Shown here piece by piece: positions 1 through 7,791 of a DNA stretch of 64,000 nt. How positions within the stretch are numbered: position 1 is the stretch's first letter; each line of letters begins with the position of its first letter. The notes beneath the pieces were generated by a model. The model did no database searches, was not told the DNA's origin, and saw only the letters and a list, made by a program, of their open reading frames with translations. The DNA is from AG1 sp035559775 (lineage in GTDB: Archaea; Thermoproteota; Thermoprotei_A; Sulfolobales; AG1): assembly GCA_035559775.1 (NCBI GenBank), contig DATMAU010000023.1, positions 5,071 to 69,070 on the forward strand. Direction: 5' to 3'. The position numbers and the translations under genes are program-made.

Positions 1-229
1 CCTGATCGTGTTTCAATATATTCACAGCATATGATCTCGTAGACCTTATAGCCCTATACCCTGTAGATCCTGTTGTTATGAAAACCCCTATGGTTGGAGG
101 CTTTATAGAGATCGAGGTAAAAGAGTTCACAGTAAGCCCGCTAGGGGTTCCATCGAGATAGGATGTAACCACCGTAACCCCTGTAGGGTATCTTCTCATA
201 ACGTCTCTAAATATATCCGCTAGCTCCAT
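1..229 (-). CDS. Flavin reductase-like FMN-binding protein (N-terminal part, cut by window edge)
   Basis: Reading the minus strand from an ATG at 229 gives 76 codons open to the window edge. They contain the run YPTGVTVVTS, then NSFTSISIKPPTIGVFI and YAVNIL, the usual N-terminal signature of the flavin reductase-like domain that binds FMN. Such proteins reduce flavin with NAD(P)H or serve as the reductase of two-component monooxygenases. A TATA-like ATATATAC lies just upstream on the minus strand, with no clear Shine-Dalgarno site. The C-terminal half is outside the window, so substrate and partner cannot be judged. A second, only distantly similar flavin reductase-like gene is at 9400-9957. 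Confidence 0.8.
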   Translation of the reverse strand, partial: MELADIFRDVMRRYPTGVTVVTSYLDGTPSGLTVNSFTSISIKPPTIGVFITTGSTGYRAIRSTRSYAVNILKHDQ

Positions 230-387
230 CGAGACCCACAGGTATATATGAGGTAATATGACTAATAACAGTATGATTAAACGTATTCAGGATCTATAAT
301 AGCGCTGAACCTTTCCGTATCCCATAATATAAATTACAGCACAAGTAAGAATTTAAGTTACAGAATTACATGTAATATGGTGGTGGT

Positions 388-1101
388 ATGAGTAGCGGTG
401 ATGTTGATGATATAAAGAAGGAGATAGATGAGGCCTTTAGAAGGATAGAGGAAAGAATAGAGGAGCTTGAGAGAAAAATAGAGACTCACGACCCATTTCT
501 AACTGCTAGAGGCGCCATGAGGGATCTGAGACATATACTTAGAGATCTAAGACACGTATTACACGATATAACCGACAGGATCGAGGATCTTAGGGATAGG
601 GGGAAAGGTGAAGAGTTTGAGAAAACCATAAGAGATCTTGAGAACTATGTCGAGAAGAAGATCTATGATATGAGGGATAGGCTTAGGGAGCTGACAGATA
701 GGATAAGATCTAGATATGGTGTGGGGAAGAGCATGGGAAGGATGATAGGAATATCTATGCTCCCCCTAAGAATAGCTGAGGATATAGGCAGAACAGTATC
801 AAGAGCTCTTGAAGAGAGTATAGAGGCGATCGAACAGGCTGTGGGGAAAGCATCAACAACAGTTCTCTCTGTAAGGATAAGGGACGATGATCTCAAGGTG
901 ATAGACAGCCTAGTGGACAGCGGTGTTTTTAGGAGCAGAAGCGAGGCTGTTGCATTCTTCACACACAAGGGTATTGAGTGTAGCAAGGACTGGATAGAGA
1001 GAACCAAGGATAAGATTGAGAAGATAAAACAACTCCAAGACGAGATCAGGCTAGAGATAGAGGGGAAAAAGCGGGAGGAGCAGAAAAGCGATAAAGAGTA
1101 G
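388..1101 (+). CDS. Coiled-coil protein with C-terminal ribbon-helix-helix-like domain
   Basis: The 237-residue protein is highly charged. Residues about 5-110 are heptad-like Arg/Glu/Leu repeats predicted to form long coiled coils. Residues about 157-200 (VLSVRIRDDDLKVIDSLVDSG, then RSRSEAVAFF) look like a ribbon-helix-helix DNA-binding or dimerisation fold of the CopG/MetJ type, and a final helix follows. The start is supported by GGTGGTGGT directly before the ATG; an ATG 11 bases upstream runs into a stop after four codons. The gene stands alone and is followed by a hairpin at 1130-1149. A role as a nucleoid-associated or regulatory protein is possible, but only the fold is inferred; the target is unknown. 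Confidence 0.75.
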   Translation: MSSGDVDDIKKEIDEAFRRIEERIEELERKIETHDPFLTARGAMRDLRHILRDLRHVLHDITDRIEDLRDRGKGEEFEKTIRDLENYVEKKIYDMRDRLRELTDRIRSRYGVGKSMGRMIGISMLPLRIAEDIGRTVSRALEESIEAIEQAVGKASTTVLSVRIRDDDLKVIDSLVDSGVFRSRSEAVAFFTHKGIECSKDWIERTKDKIEKIKQLQDEIRLEIEGKKREEQKSDKE

Positions 1102-1129
1102 AGGATTAGGCAGGAAAAGCGTTTCTCAC

Positions 1130-1149
1130 AAACACGGATCCGTGTTTTT
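1130..1149 (+). terminator. Palindromic hairpin with T-run after the coiled-coil gene
   Basis: AAACACGG-AT-CCGTGTTT is a perfect 18-base palindrome followed by TT, 28 bases after the stop codon at 1101. The hairpin plus T-run is a plausible transcription end. Archaeal terminators need only T-runs, so the stem may be an extra feature. Confidence 0.45.
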
Positions 1150-1296
1150 CTAAATATTCCAGCACCATAGGGCTTTATCTATCGCTAAGTATCTATAGAC
1201 CCTACCATCTAGACAACCCGCTACACTACAGATCATAATAGGTTTAAAGGCTTTTCACACAATTCACGCTGCTTACTTCAATACATTTAAAAGCTG

Positions 1297-1361
1297 TCGA
1301 TGTATTTAAATTCTTCTATATACAGGTAGTGTCCTGTATATTGTCTTTTTAAATACATCGA
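1297..1361. repeat. 65-bp near-palindrome covering the 3' end of carA
   Basis: TCGATGTATTTAAA (1297-1310) is exactly inverted at 1348-1361, and inside it ATATACAGG (1318-1326) is exactly inverted at 1333-1341, both centred near 1329. The carA stop codon lies inside the left arm. It could act as a processing or termination hairpin for carA mRNA, or be a small inserted palindromic element. Confidence 0.6.
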
Positions 1362-2445
1362 AAACCCATGAAAGATCTCGAGGGCCTGGTCCAGCCTCTG
1401 GGTGGAACTGAACACCCATTATGGGCTTGGCCTCGTGCTTAACGCCCTCGAGGGTTTCGTCATCTATATTTATAAACCATGGTCTTAGCCCTGTTTCTCT
1501 CAGGCTCTCTATGCTCACCACATAGCCGTGGTTCTGTGTGCTGATATAGCCTAAACCGGTCTCGAGATCCCTGACAGGCTTATTAGCACCCCTATGACCG
1601 TATCTGAGTTTATACACATCACCACCCAGGGCTAGTGATAAGAGCTGATGCCCCAGACATACCCCGAGGATGGGGATATTGTACTCAATAAGCTCCCTGA
1701 CATTCTCTATAACCTCTGTGAGGATGGAGGGGTTTCCAGGACCATTGCTTATTACTATACCAACAGCATTATCAATAACTGCAGAGGGCTCTGTGTAGCA
1801 TGGGTATCTAATAACTCTGAAGCCTCTCGAAAGGATCTCCCTCAGTATCCCGTGCTTAATGCCACAGTCTATGATAGATATTACTGGTCCGCCGACACCG
1901 TGCTCTATAGGCTCTCTCGGGGATACTTGATAGGCAAGTGGCAGATCATCGTAACCCTGGCTCTCCACCATGGCTTTCCAGAGCTCCTCAACATCAGGTT
2001 CCCCATCCTCATGGCTCCAGACACTTATAACGCCCTTCATAGTACCGTGTTCCCTCAGCTTTCTAACTATACTTCTCGTATCAACTCTAGATAATCCAGG
2101 CACGTGGTTTTTCTCAAGCCAGCTATGGAGGGATCCTTCTGAAGACCAGTGGCTTGGCTCGGTTTCTTCGAAAACGACGAGACCCTCTATCTGTGGCTTC
2201 TCTGACTCCATTTGGAGATGCACGCCATCAGAACCGGGTGAGGATAGCTTCATACCTGTGAACCCATAGTTACCTATCAGCGGGTGTGTTAGAACCAGTA
2301 TCTGGCCCTTATAGCTGGGATCTGTTATTGATTCAGGATAGCCAACCATAGAGGTTGTAAAGACAACTTCGCCTACCCTAGTTCCCTTCGATCCAAAACC
2401 ACATCCCCTGTATATGGATCCGTCCTCTAGCATGAGAAGACCCAT
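1306..2445 (-). CDS. carA: Carbamoyl-phosphate synthase small subunit (glutaminase)
   Basis: The 379-residue protein has the CarA N-terminal domain (about 1-180, with VVFTTSMVGYPESITDPSY) and a class I glutamine amidotransferase domain. The catalytic triad is visible as Cys263 in GVCLGHQ and His348/Glu350 in QFHPEAG. It hydrolyses glutamine and passes ammonia to CarB to make carbamoyl phosphate for pyrimidines and arginine. The ATG is preceded by GAGGGGTTTA, a usable ribosome site. No carB is visible on either side, so the large subunit must lie beyond the window or elsewhere. The pyrimidine genes are 23 kb away. The last 18 or so codons (KKTIYRTLPVYRRI end) fall in a long palindrome. Confidence 0.96.
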   Translation of the reverse strand: MGLLMLEDGSIYRGCGFGSKGTRVGEVVFTTSMVGYPESITDPSYKGQILVLTHPLIGNYGFTGMKLSSPGSDGVHLQMESEKPQIEGLVVFEETEPSHWSSEGSLHSWLEKNHVPGLSRVDTRSIVRKLREHGTMKGVISVWSHEDGEPDVEELWKAMVESQGYDDLPLAYQVSPREPIEHGVGGPVISIIDCGIKHGILREILSRGFRVIRYPCYTEPSAVIDNAVGIVISNGPGNPSILTEVIENVRELIEYNIPILGVCLGHQLLSLALGGDVYKLRYGHRGANKPVRDLETGLGYISTQNHGYVVSIESLRETGLRPWFINIDDETLEGVKHEAKPIMGVQFHPEAGPGPRDLSWVFDVFKKTIYRTLPVYRRI

Positions 2446-2643
2446 TAAACCCCTCTTACAAACGCCCCTTCTTCCACTCTCTAATATAGCCCGCTCTGCT
2501 ATATGCTATGGGCGACTATAAGCATTTAGCCACAGAATCTTTACCATGGCCCCCAAGATCAGTATTACTATATAAATAATCCATAGATCTCGTCCAAGAT
2601 CGTTAAAAACAATCATAAATAGTTGGGTATTATTTAGCAAGAA

Positions 2644-2904
2644 TCACCCTTTATCTCTAGATCTTCTAACAGCATGTTTAGAGGAGCTTCCAGCCGGCCG
2701 GGAAGAACTTGAAACACTAGGAGCCTTAGAGCTGGACGGAGTGGCAGGCTTAGCCCACGGACTCCATGCCGGGTTAGGGCATATAGATCTTTCCCTACAC
2801 GCTATGCAGCTAGCATAGCATATGCTATCCAGTGGGTGTAAATAGCAGGGCTTCACTATATTATAAACACCACACCAATCACATCTCTGCCAGTATATAG
2901 TCAT
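2644..2904 (-). CDS. Small cysteine-rich protein with Ser/Pro-rich basic tail
   Basis: The 86-residue ORF has seven cysteines in its first half, including CDWC at 8-11, CIAC at 33-36 and C42, spaced like a zinc knuckle or two small zinc ribbons. Residues 45-86 are low complexity, rich in Ser, Pro and Ala, and end in basic residues. I do not recognise the family. A TTTAAT box about 25 bases before the ATG would give a leaderless mRNA, and the same AT-rich patch lies about 25 bases before the tRNA-Ala on the other strand. The cysteine pattern argues for a real gene, but the low-complexity tail and isolated position leave doubt. Confidence 0.45.
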   Translation of the reverse strand: MTIYWQRCDWCGVYNIVKPCYLHPLDSICYASCIACRERSICPNPAWSPWAKPATPSSSKAPSVSSSSRPAGSSSKHAVRRSRDKG

Positions 2905-2917
2905 CCAGGGCCAGCCC

Positions 2918-2933
2918 TTTAAAGATTAAAAAG
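2918..2933. promoter_or_regulatory. Shared AT-rich promoter box between Cys-rich gene and tRNA-Ala
   Basis: TTTAAAGATTAAAAAG lies 22-37 bases upstream of the tRNA 5' end at 2955 and 14-29 bases upstream of the minus-strand ATG at 2904. Read on either strand it offers a TATA-like TTTAAA or TTTAAT at a suitable distance for archaeal initiation. Confidence 0.45.
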
Positions 2934-2954
2934 AGCAGAGGAATATATGTTAAT

Positions 2955-3028
2955 GGGCCGGTAGCTCAGCCTGGAAGAGCGCTCGGTTTGCACCCGAGAG
3001 GACCCGGGTTCAAATCCCGGCCGGTCCA
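2955..3028 (+). tRNA. tRNA-Ala (anticodon TGC)
   Basis: The acceptor stem GGGCCGG pairs with CCGGTCC and contains the G3:U70 wobble pair that is the alanine identity signal. The anticodon arm is CTCGG-TTTGCAC-CCGAG, giving TGC, and the T arm is CCGGG-TTCAAAT-CCCGG. The discriminator is A at 3028 and CCA is not encoded. No intron is present. Apart from the anticodon stem it matches the second tRNA-Ala at 54296-54369. Confidence 0.97.
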
Positions 3029-3280
3029 CTCTCTTTAACATACCGCGTCCACAGTCACGTTTAGCCTTAGCTATCATAGCTATTAATTAGTAGGAAAAAC
3101 CTCTACGAATAAATAATACCAAATAGGATAGTCCAGATTGTAGTCGTCGATGAAACCCTAACAAGTCCACAGGCGGTGAGCAGATTTTGAATAGATGCCT
3201 ACGAACGAACAAAATACACGAGATACCTTAAACTTTGGGCATGGATTGTCGTATACAATAAAGGCTTTATCGCTGTTCTA

Positions 3281-3901
3281 TCAGCGCAGTATGAATATCG
3301 AGAAACCCCTATAGAGTATGAGGGCAGCAAAAACCAGCATAACAGAGACGGAGAAGATCTTTATTGCCAGTGCAGCGACTCCCTTGCCATACATATACCC
3401 AGCCCTTATTGCTAAGGGAAATGTCATGATCCATACCAATATGGCTATGAAAAGTCCCAGGATCGAACCAAAACCGAATAGATCCATGAAGGAAAGACCT
3501 GCTGAGAGCCACCAGAGGATCTGGTAAGGGTTGGTCATGCCGAGAGCCAGTGCTGATAGAAATGAGACTAGCGAGCCGACCTTATTATCCCTACCTGTTC
3601 TGTTTGTATTGTTATCAATCCTAGCCCTTAGGATCCATAGGGCTAATATGATCATATAGACACCCCCCGCTAGATATACAGGCACGAGGGATAGGCTCTT
3701 TATAAAGCCATAAGCCGTGTATGTGAGGATCATGAAGATCAGGTCTGCCGTCATAGCCCCAAGACCCGTTAGAAAGCCCTCTCTATACGAATAGAGAGAC
3801 CTGCTAGCAATGAGGGCGTTCATAGGACCGGGTGGGATGGCCAGTGAGAAGCCGTATAGAAGACCTGATACAAACCCGAACAGGGGATCGGTTAGGGGCA
3901 T
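3281..3901 (-). CDS. LysE/RhtB-family amino-acid exporter
   Basis: The 206-residue membrane protein has six likely hydrophobic segments and begins with the family signature GFSLAIPPGPMNALIASRSL. Its length matches the LysE/RhtB/CadD family, which exports amino acids or related small molecules in exchange for protons. A hydrophilic loop (RARIDNNTNRTGRDNK) follows the third segment, as is usual. The substrate cannot be told from sequence. The TnpB transposon lies just upstream, with its right end only about 38 bases before this start codon, so the native promoter of this gene may have been displaced. Confidence 0.85.
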   Translation of the reverse strand: MPLTDPLFGFVSGLLYGFSLAIPPGPMNALIASRSLYSYREGFLTGLGAMTADLIFMILTYTAYGFIKSLSLVPVYLAGGVYMIILALWILRARIDNNTNRTGRDNKVGSLVSFLSALALGMTNPYQILWWLSAGLSFMDLFGFGSILGLFIAILVWIMTFPLAIRAGYMYGKGVAALAIKIFSVSVMLVFAALILYRGFSIFILR

Positions 3902-3907
3902 CTATAA

Positions 3908-5308
3908 TCACCCGCTATGCTCCATCCTAGATAGCATCACCGTTTGTCCCTGGATGTTCATTCCAATCATTTTATATTCATTCATGGTCTCATCCAGGGA
4001 CTTCAACCTCGCCCACAGGGATCTCTTTATCCCTATGGGTTCATGGGCTGCCGTCGAGCCAAACGGCACGTGGCTCCCATCTAGGTTTAAGAGATCATCC
4101 CCTGGATGGCTTGGAGCGCTGCTCCCATCACCACCCAGGGCTTTGAATAATAGATTATAACATGCTGCGACATCTCTATGCCATTTCTCCTTGCCAGTGG
4201 AGCATACACCTATTCTTGAGCCATTATATTTTATTTCTGATCTATGTATTGGGCATTGTTTCGATGTATTCCTAGGATTAATATAGATTACTGGTACACC
4301 ATATTCTTTAGCCTTCTCCTCAATAGCTCTCTGAATGCCTTTAAACGCTGCTTGGAAGATCCTGTGTCTTAGCTGTTCATCTTTTATTCTTGAGATCATG
4401 TTATCAGCGGGCTTATCTCCAAGATCCTCGAGGACAACTCCATATCCATGTTTAACAGCCTCTCTAACTATTATGTTTGCTACCTTCCACCTAGTATCCT
4501 CTTTCCTCTCTTCCTCCCTAAGCTTCCTCAAGATCTTCCTCTTCATGCGGCACCTAACATTGCGGATCTTATCGTATTTCTTCTGAATCCTCTTCCTCCT
4601 ATAGTAATAGCCGAGTGTTATTCTCTCAATATTTGTTTCTAGTAGATATGCTTTTCTGTTTATAAGTACTGCTACATTGTTCTCATTGACATCCACAGCT
4701 ATATAGCCACTAGGCTTGTATAACCTAACATCCTTTCTAAAAGTGAGATAGGCTATTAATCTTCTTTCTTTCTTATCAATCTTTATCCTTGCCTCGGATG
4801 CTAGCTTCCAGCCAGAGTTAAAGTATCTATATAACTGCTTGTGAGGAATCAGATCTACCTTGATCAATCCTCTATGCGTTGATATAGCTATCCTTGTTAA
4901 GCCCTCAAACCTCCATAGGTGGTCGTCAAGCCATATTGAGATCCTCTTAACACTCGGGTACTCCTTATTAGTTGATCCCTCTTTCTTTAGTTTTATGAAG
5001 CTCTTAACCCTCGTGGATGCATCCTGACAAGCCGTATGAACATAGTGTGATGGTAAATGTGGATAGAGGTTACGCATCTCCCTATATTTTAAAGCCTTAA
5101 GCTTTGTGAATGATGCTATCTTCTCTCTAGCAGAGTATATTACTAGCTGCTCAACAGTATTCCTATACATACCCTCAAGCTCAACAAAAACCCTGAACAG
5201 CTTCTTAGAAATCCTCTCAGACCTAACAATAACAGTCCTCGTAACAATCAAAGCGTCTTCTTCGTCATTAGTAAGCGCTAGGGATGCTTGTGGGAAGCAG
5301 CCCACCAA
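3908..5308 (-). CDS. tnpB: TnpB, IS605 OrfB-type RNA-guided nuclease/transposon protein
   Basis: The 466-residue protein has a RuvC-like core with the three acidic residues visible: Asp206 in YIAVDVNEN, Glu294 in VLEDLGDK and Asp379 in WHRDVAACYNLL. TSKQCPIH (348-355) and GVCSTG (367-372) occupy the usual zinc-finger place, but the family CxxC pairs are degraded to C-P-I-H and a single C. TnpB proteins are RNA-guided DNA nucleases that help IS200/IS605 elements persist; the guide RNA comes from the 3' end of the gene. Residues about 392-456 form a tail whose DNA is conserved in two other places here. The last ten residues lie beyond the element's right end, so the frame reads out into flanking DNA. 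No TnpA is present, so the element cannot move by itself. Confidence 0.93.
   Translation of the reverse strand: MVGCFPQASLALTNDEEDALIVTRTVIVRSERISKKLFRVFVELEGMYRNTVEQLVIYSAREKIASFTKLKALKYREMRNLYPHLPSHYVHTACQDASTRVKSFIKLKKEGSTNKEYPSVKRISIWLDDHLWRFEGLTRIAISTHRGLIKVDLIPHKQLYRYFNSGWKLASEARIKIDKKERRLIAYLTFRKDVRLYKPSGYIAVDVNENNVAVLINRKAYLLETNIERITLGYYYRRKRIQKKYDKIRNVRCRMKRKILRKLREEERKEDTRWKVANIIVREAVKHGYGVVLEDLGDKPADNMISRIKDEQLRHRIFQAAFKGIQRAIEEKAKEYGVPVIYINPRNTSKQCPIHRSEIKYNGSRIGVCSTGKEKWHRDVAACYNLLFKALGGDGSSAPSHPGDDLLNLDGSHVPFGSTAAHEPIGIKRSLWARLKSLDETMNEYKMIGMNIQGQTVMLSRMEHSG
3940..4150 (-). ncRNA. Putative TnpB guide RNA (omega/reRNA) scaffold of copy A1
   Basis: The 3' end of tnpB is the known source of the guide RNA scaffold in this family. 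Here it contains GGAGC-AGC-GCTCC and an 11-bp stem formed by 4029-4039 with 4012-4022 (one G-U pair). The same stem is kept with different bases in copies at 43533-43557 and 51969-51994. The guide would be the bases just past the right end, TGATGCTATCTAGGATGGAG on the minus strand. The 5' end of the RNA is not determined. Confidence 0.5.
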
Positions 5309-5449
5309 AACATGCTTATCAAGAACCTTATAAACTTTCCCCTATAGCATCGATAGAGAAACAGCCCATTAGATATACTGCCTCTAATACCCATAAAAAT
5401 TTCCAAAATCTATCAATTACCCCTATGGATATCAAAAAGAAAACAGCCC
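3940..5449 (-). mobile_element. Family A transposon copy A1 (TnpB-only IS605-type element)
   Basis: The ends were set by comparison with the short copy at 43457-43809. On the minus strand the element begins with GGGCTGTTTTCTTTTTGATAT (left end near 5449) and stops at CCAGGGACAAACGG (right end at 3940); similarity ends abruptly at both. It carries tnpB and no tnpA. It sits between the stop codon of an ATPase gene at 5453 and the start of the LysE gene at 3901. A 10-bp tandem repeat AGCCCTTCTT at 5445-5468 spans the left junction and makes that boundary uncertain by a few bases. Confidence 0.8.
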
Positions 5450-5452
5450 TTC

Positions 5453-6742
5453 TTAGCCCTTCTTAGCCTCTCTCAGCACGTCATCCACATCTACTGCTAC
5501 CCCTTTCTTCTTAACAACGGCTCTTAATGCATAGTAATGGGCGGGTATTTGGAAAGAATATCTCATACCTATCCAGGGCTCCGCAGGGATCTTGGAGAGC
5601 CTTGTCATAGCAATATGCATAGGTATGAGTATATCCCTCTTTACTAGGTAATACACAGCCCAGCTATTGCCTAGATTATCAAGATCATCAACAATCCTGC
5701 TTATCTCGGGCAAGGCTTTATCCATACTACCATACCTTCTTATATAACGGATCATTGCTTTCCTAAGGCTCCTTATCACCACAAGCTCCACCCACCTCTC
5801 AAGCCCGAGGGTCTTTATCTTTATAAGAGCCCTAGGATTCCCCCCAGCAAGCTTCCATAGAAGATCTCTATCAAGATCTATGCCCAGCTGGTCTGCAAGA
5901 GTGTCAGAGGCTTCTCTAGGGAGATTCCAGATCAGGGACCAAGTGATACCGAGATCCGTATCACTAGCAATACTCCTCCAAACCTCCCTAACAAGGGCAC
6001 TGCCAACTATGATTATAAGGGATATACCTCTACCACCTCCCTCGATATGCGTCCTATGATCACGCTCTATGATCCTGTAGAGCCTCTCAAGCCTCTTTCT
6101 AAATAGCTTTATATCTCTGAGAGTGTTCACCCTAATGCTGTCTAGGATAATGACCACATCTCTCTTACCACCACTATATTTCCTAGCTATATAGCCTGAC
6201 AATATATTGATAAGATCGAGCACCCGTATAGAGCCAATAACCCTCCCATAGCGATCCACATCGAAGCCAAACCACCTACCAGCCTCCCTAACAAGGGCTA
6301 GCAAACCACCCGAGGCTAGGATCTCCCTGGCCCCCAAACTACCCTCCCCAGAGCCGACAAACACGATATCAGGGCCGAGGCCCAAGCCCACCATAGACCC
6401 CATCAAAACCCTGAAGAGAGTAGTTTTCCCACAACCCCGCGGACCGTAGAGCACAGTCACATAGCCCGGGAACACTGGGGCCCTGCTAAAAACCCTGGAC
6501 ACCTCTACCCCCCTATCTGTGAACATAACACCTTCTTCAAACCCTTCCACAGTGATCCTCTGCCTCTCCATATGCTCAAGCACCATGTTAACCGAGGCTC
6601 CAACCATGCCGAGCACTTCTATATTCACATAACAGTCATAAGGAATATTAATCCCAATAAACGCCGGGTTCTCACAAGGATCCGCAGTATGGGTAATCAA
6701 AGAAAAACCATAGGGAAGGTCTAGATCTATAAACCTAGACAC
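5453..6742 (-). CDS. Archaeal P-loop ATPase of unknown role
   Basis: The 429-residue protein has a Walker A motif GPRGCGKT at about 100-107 and a hydrophobic Walker B strand ending in Asp201 (VVIILDSI). Near 270-300 the run WNLPREASDTL ... LWKLAGGNPRALIKI is typical of archaeal ATPases of the STAND/AAA group (ATPase_2-like), where GGNPR forms the sensor region. The start is GTG (MSRFIDL). The gene at 22158-23240 is a shorter paralogue with the same arrangement. The first 90 residues have no recognisable domain. It stands alone, with the TnpB element inserted four bases after its stop codon. The cellular role is unknown. Confidence 0.75.
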   Translation of the reverse strand: MSRFIDLDLPYGFSLITHTADPCENPAFIGINIPYDCYVNIEVLGMVGASVNMVLEHMERQRITVEGFEEGVMFTDRGVEVSRVFSRAPVFPGYVTVLYGPRGCGKTTLFRVLMGSMVGLGLGPDIVFVGSGEGSLGAREILASGGLLALVREAGRWFGFDVDRYGRVIGSIRVLDLINILSGYIARKYSGGKRDVVIILDSIRVNTLRDIKLFRKRLERLYRIIERDHRTHIEGGGRGISLIIIVGSALVREVWRSIASDTDLGITWSLIWNLPREASDTLADQLGIDLDRDLLWKLAGGNPRALIKIKTLGLERWVELVVIRSLRKAMIRYIRRYGSMDKALPEISRIVDDLDNLGNSWAVYYLVKRDILIPMHIAMTRLSKIPAEPWIGMRYSFQIPAHYYALRAVVKKKGVAVDVDDVLREAKKG

Positions 6743-6804
6743 TATGGGTATTGAAAAGATGTACAGCCTAAAGCTTTGTTTTTAAGAACGTATGTGTATT
6801 GAAT

Positions 6805-7791
6805 ATGATAGATACCATGACAAGCAAAGCCGTTGAAGCCCATGATCTTGTTAAGAGGTATGTTACCAAGAAGAGGAGAGGCCTATTCGGAGGAGAAAAG
6901 ATATATATAGATGCGCTGAGAGGGATTAGCTTCTCATTCAATAAAGGCTCCGTGTTCGGCCTCCTAGGCCCCAACGGGGCCGGGAAAACAACCACGGTGA
7001 AAATCCTTGCCACAGTGCTCATACCAGACTCTGGGGATGCATATATAGGTGGCTACTCCGTCACCAAGGAGCCGGGGAGGGTTAGAGAGAACCTTGGAGT
7101 AGTGTTCTCTGTAGACAAGGGCTTCTATGGGAGGTTGACAGGGTTTGAGAACCTGGTGTACTATGGCATGCTCTATGGCATGAGTAGGAGTGATGCTTCC
7201 AGGAAAGCTACTGAGCTGCTCGAGCTTGTGGATCTCAGCGACTCTAGGCATAGACTGTATGAGGAGTATAGCTTGGGGATGAGGGCGAGGCTAGCGGTAG
7301 CCAAGGCCCTTATACATGATCCCGATGTTGTTATACTTGACGAACCTACAATAGGCCTCGACCCGGTCTCGTCGAGAAAGATCAGGGATGTGCTTTTAAG
7401 ATTAGCTAGGAGTGGAAGATCCGTAATGATCACGACCCATAACATGTGGGAGGCAGAGATCATGTGCGATAGAGTAGCTATAATCTATAGAGGCAAGATA
7501 GCAGTTGAGGGAAGACCTGAAGATCTAAAGGCGAGACTGAATGGAAGGAGATATATAGAGATTGAGCTATTAGAAAACCCCCGGGGATCTCTAAACGGTG
7601 CAGAGGTTATTATGAGCAGTGGGAACACATATATAGCCAGGATCGAGGCTGGAGCAGATATAGCTAGATCCCTCGAGGAGATCCTCAAGCAGGCTAAGGA
7701 GAAAGGGTTGAAGGTGGCTTCGATCAGGATCAAGGAGCCAAGCCTAGAGGATGTGTTCGTAGAGGTGGTTGGGGATTCGTCGAAGATCTAG
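6805..7791 (+). CDS. ABC-2 exporter ATP-binding protein (DrrA/CcmA type)
   Basis: This is the nucleotide-binding subunit of an ABC exporter. Walker A is GPNGAGKTTT, the signature is YSLGMRARLAVA (LSGGQ degenerate to YSLGM), and Walker B plus catalytic Glu is VVILDEPTIGLDP, followed by TTHNMWEAE with the H-loop. The C-terminal 80 residues are the extension common in DrrA-like subunits. A TTTTTAAGAA box at about 6776-6785 sits about 25 bases before the ATG at 6805, which suggests a leaderless start there; a TTG at 6799 and an ATG at 6817 are alternatives. Its 3' end overlaps the first permease gene. Confidence 0.92.
   Translation: MIDTMTSKAVEAHDLVKRYVTKKRRGLFGGEKIYIDALRGISFSFNKGSVFGLLGPNGAGKTTTVKILATVLIPDSGDAYIGGYSVTKEPGRVRENLGVVFSVDKGFYGRLTGFENLVYYGMLYGMSRSDASRKATELLELVDLSDSRHRLYEEYSLGMRARLAVAKALIHDPDVVILDEPTIGLDPVSSRKIRDVLLRLARSGRSVMITTHNMWEAEIMCDRVAIIYRGKIAVEGRPEDLKARLNGRRYIEIELLENPRGSLNGAEVIMSSGNTYIARIEAGADIARSLEEILKQAKEKGLKVASIRIKEPSLEDVFVEVVGDSSKI

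Noticed and set aside
3127..3180. C/D box sRNA near GTCGATGAAACCC and GGTGAGCAG.
   Set aside because: There is no D box CTGA at either place.
5445..5468. Tandem AGCCCTTCTT AGCCCTTCTT at the left junction of the TnpB element, as a target site duplication.
   Set aside because: IS605-type elements do not duplicate their target, the repeat is on one side only, and it includes the last codons of the ATPase gene (REAKKG stop).
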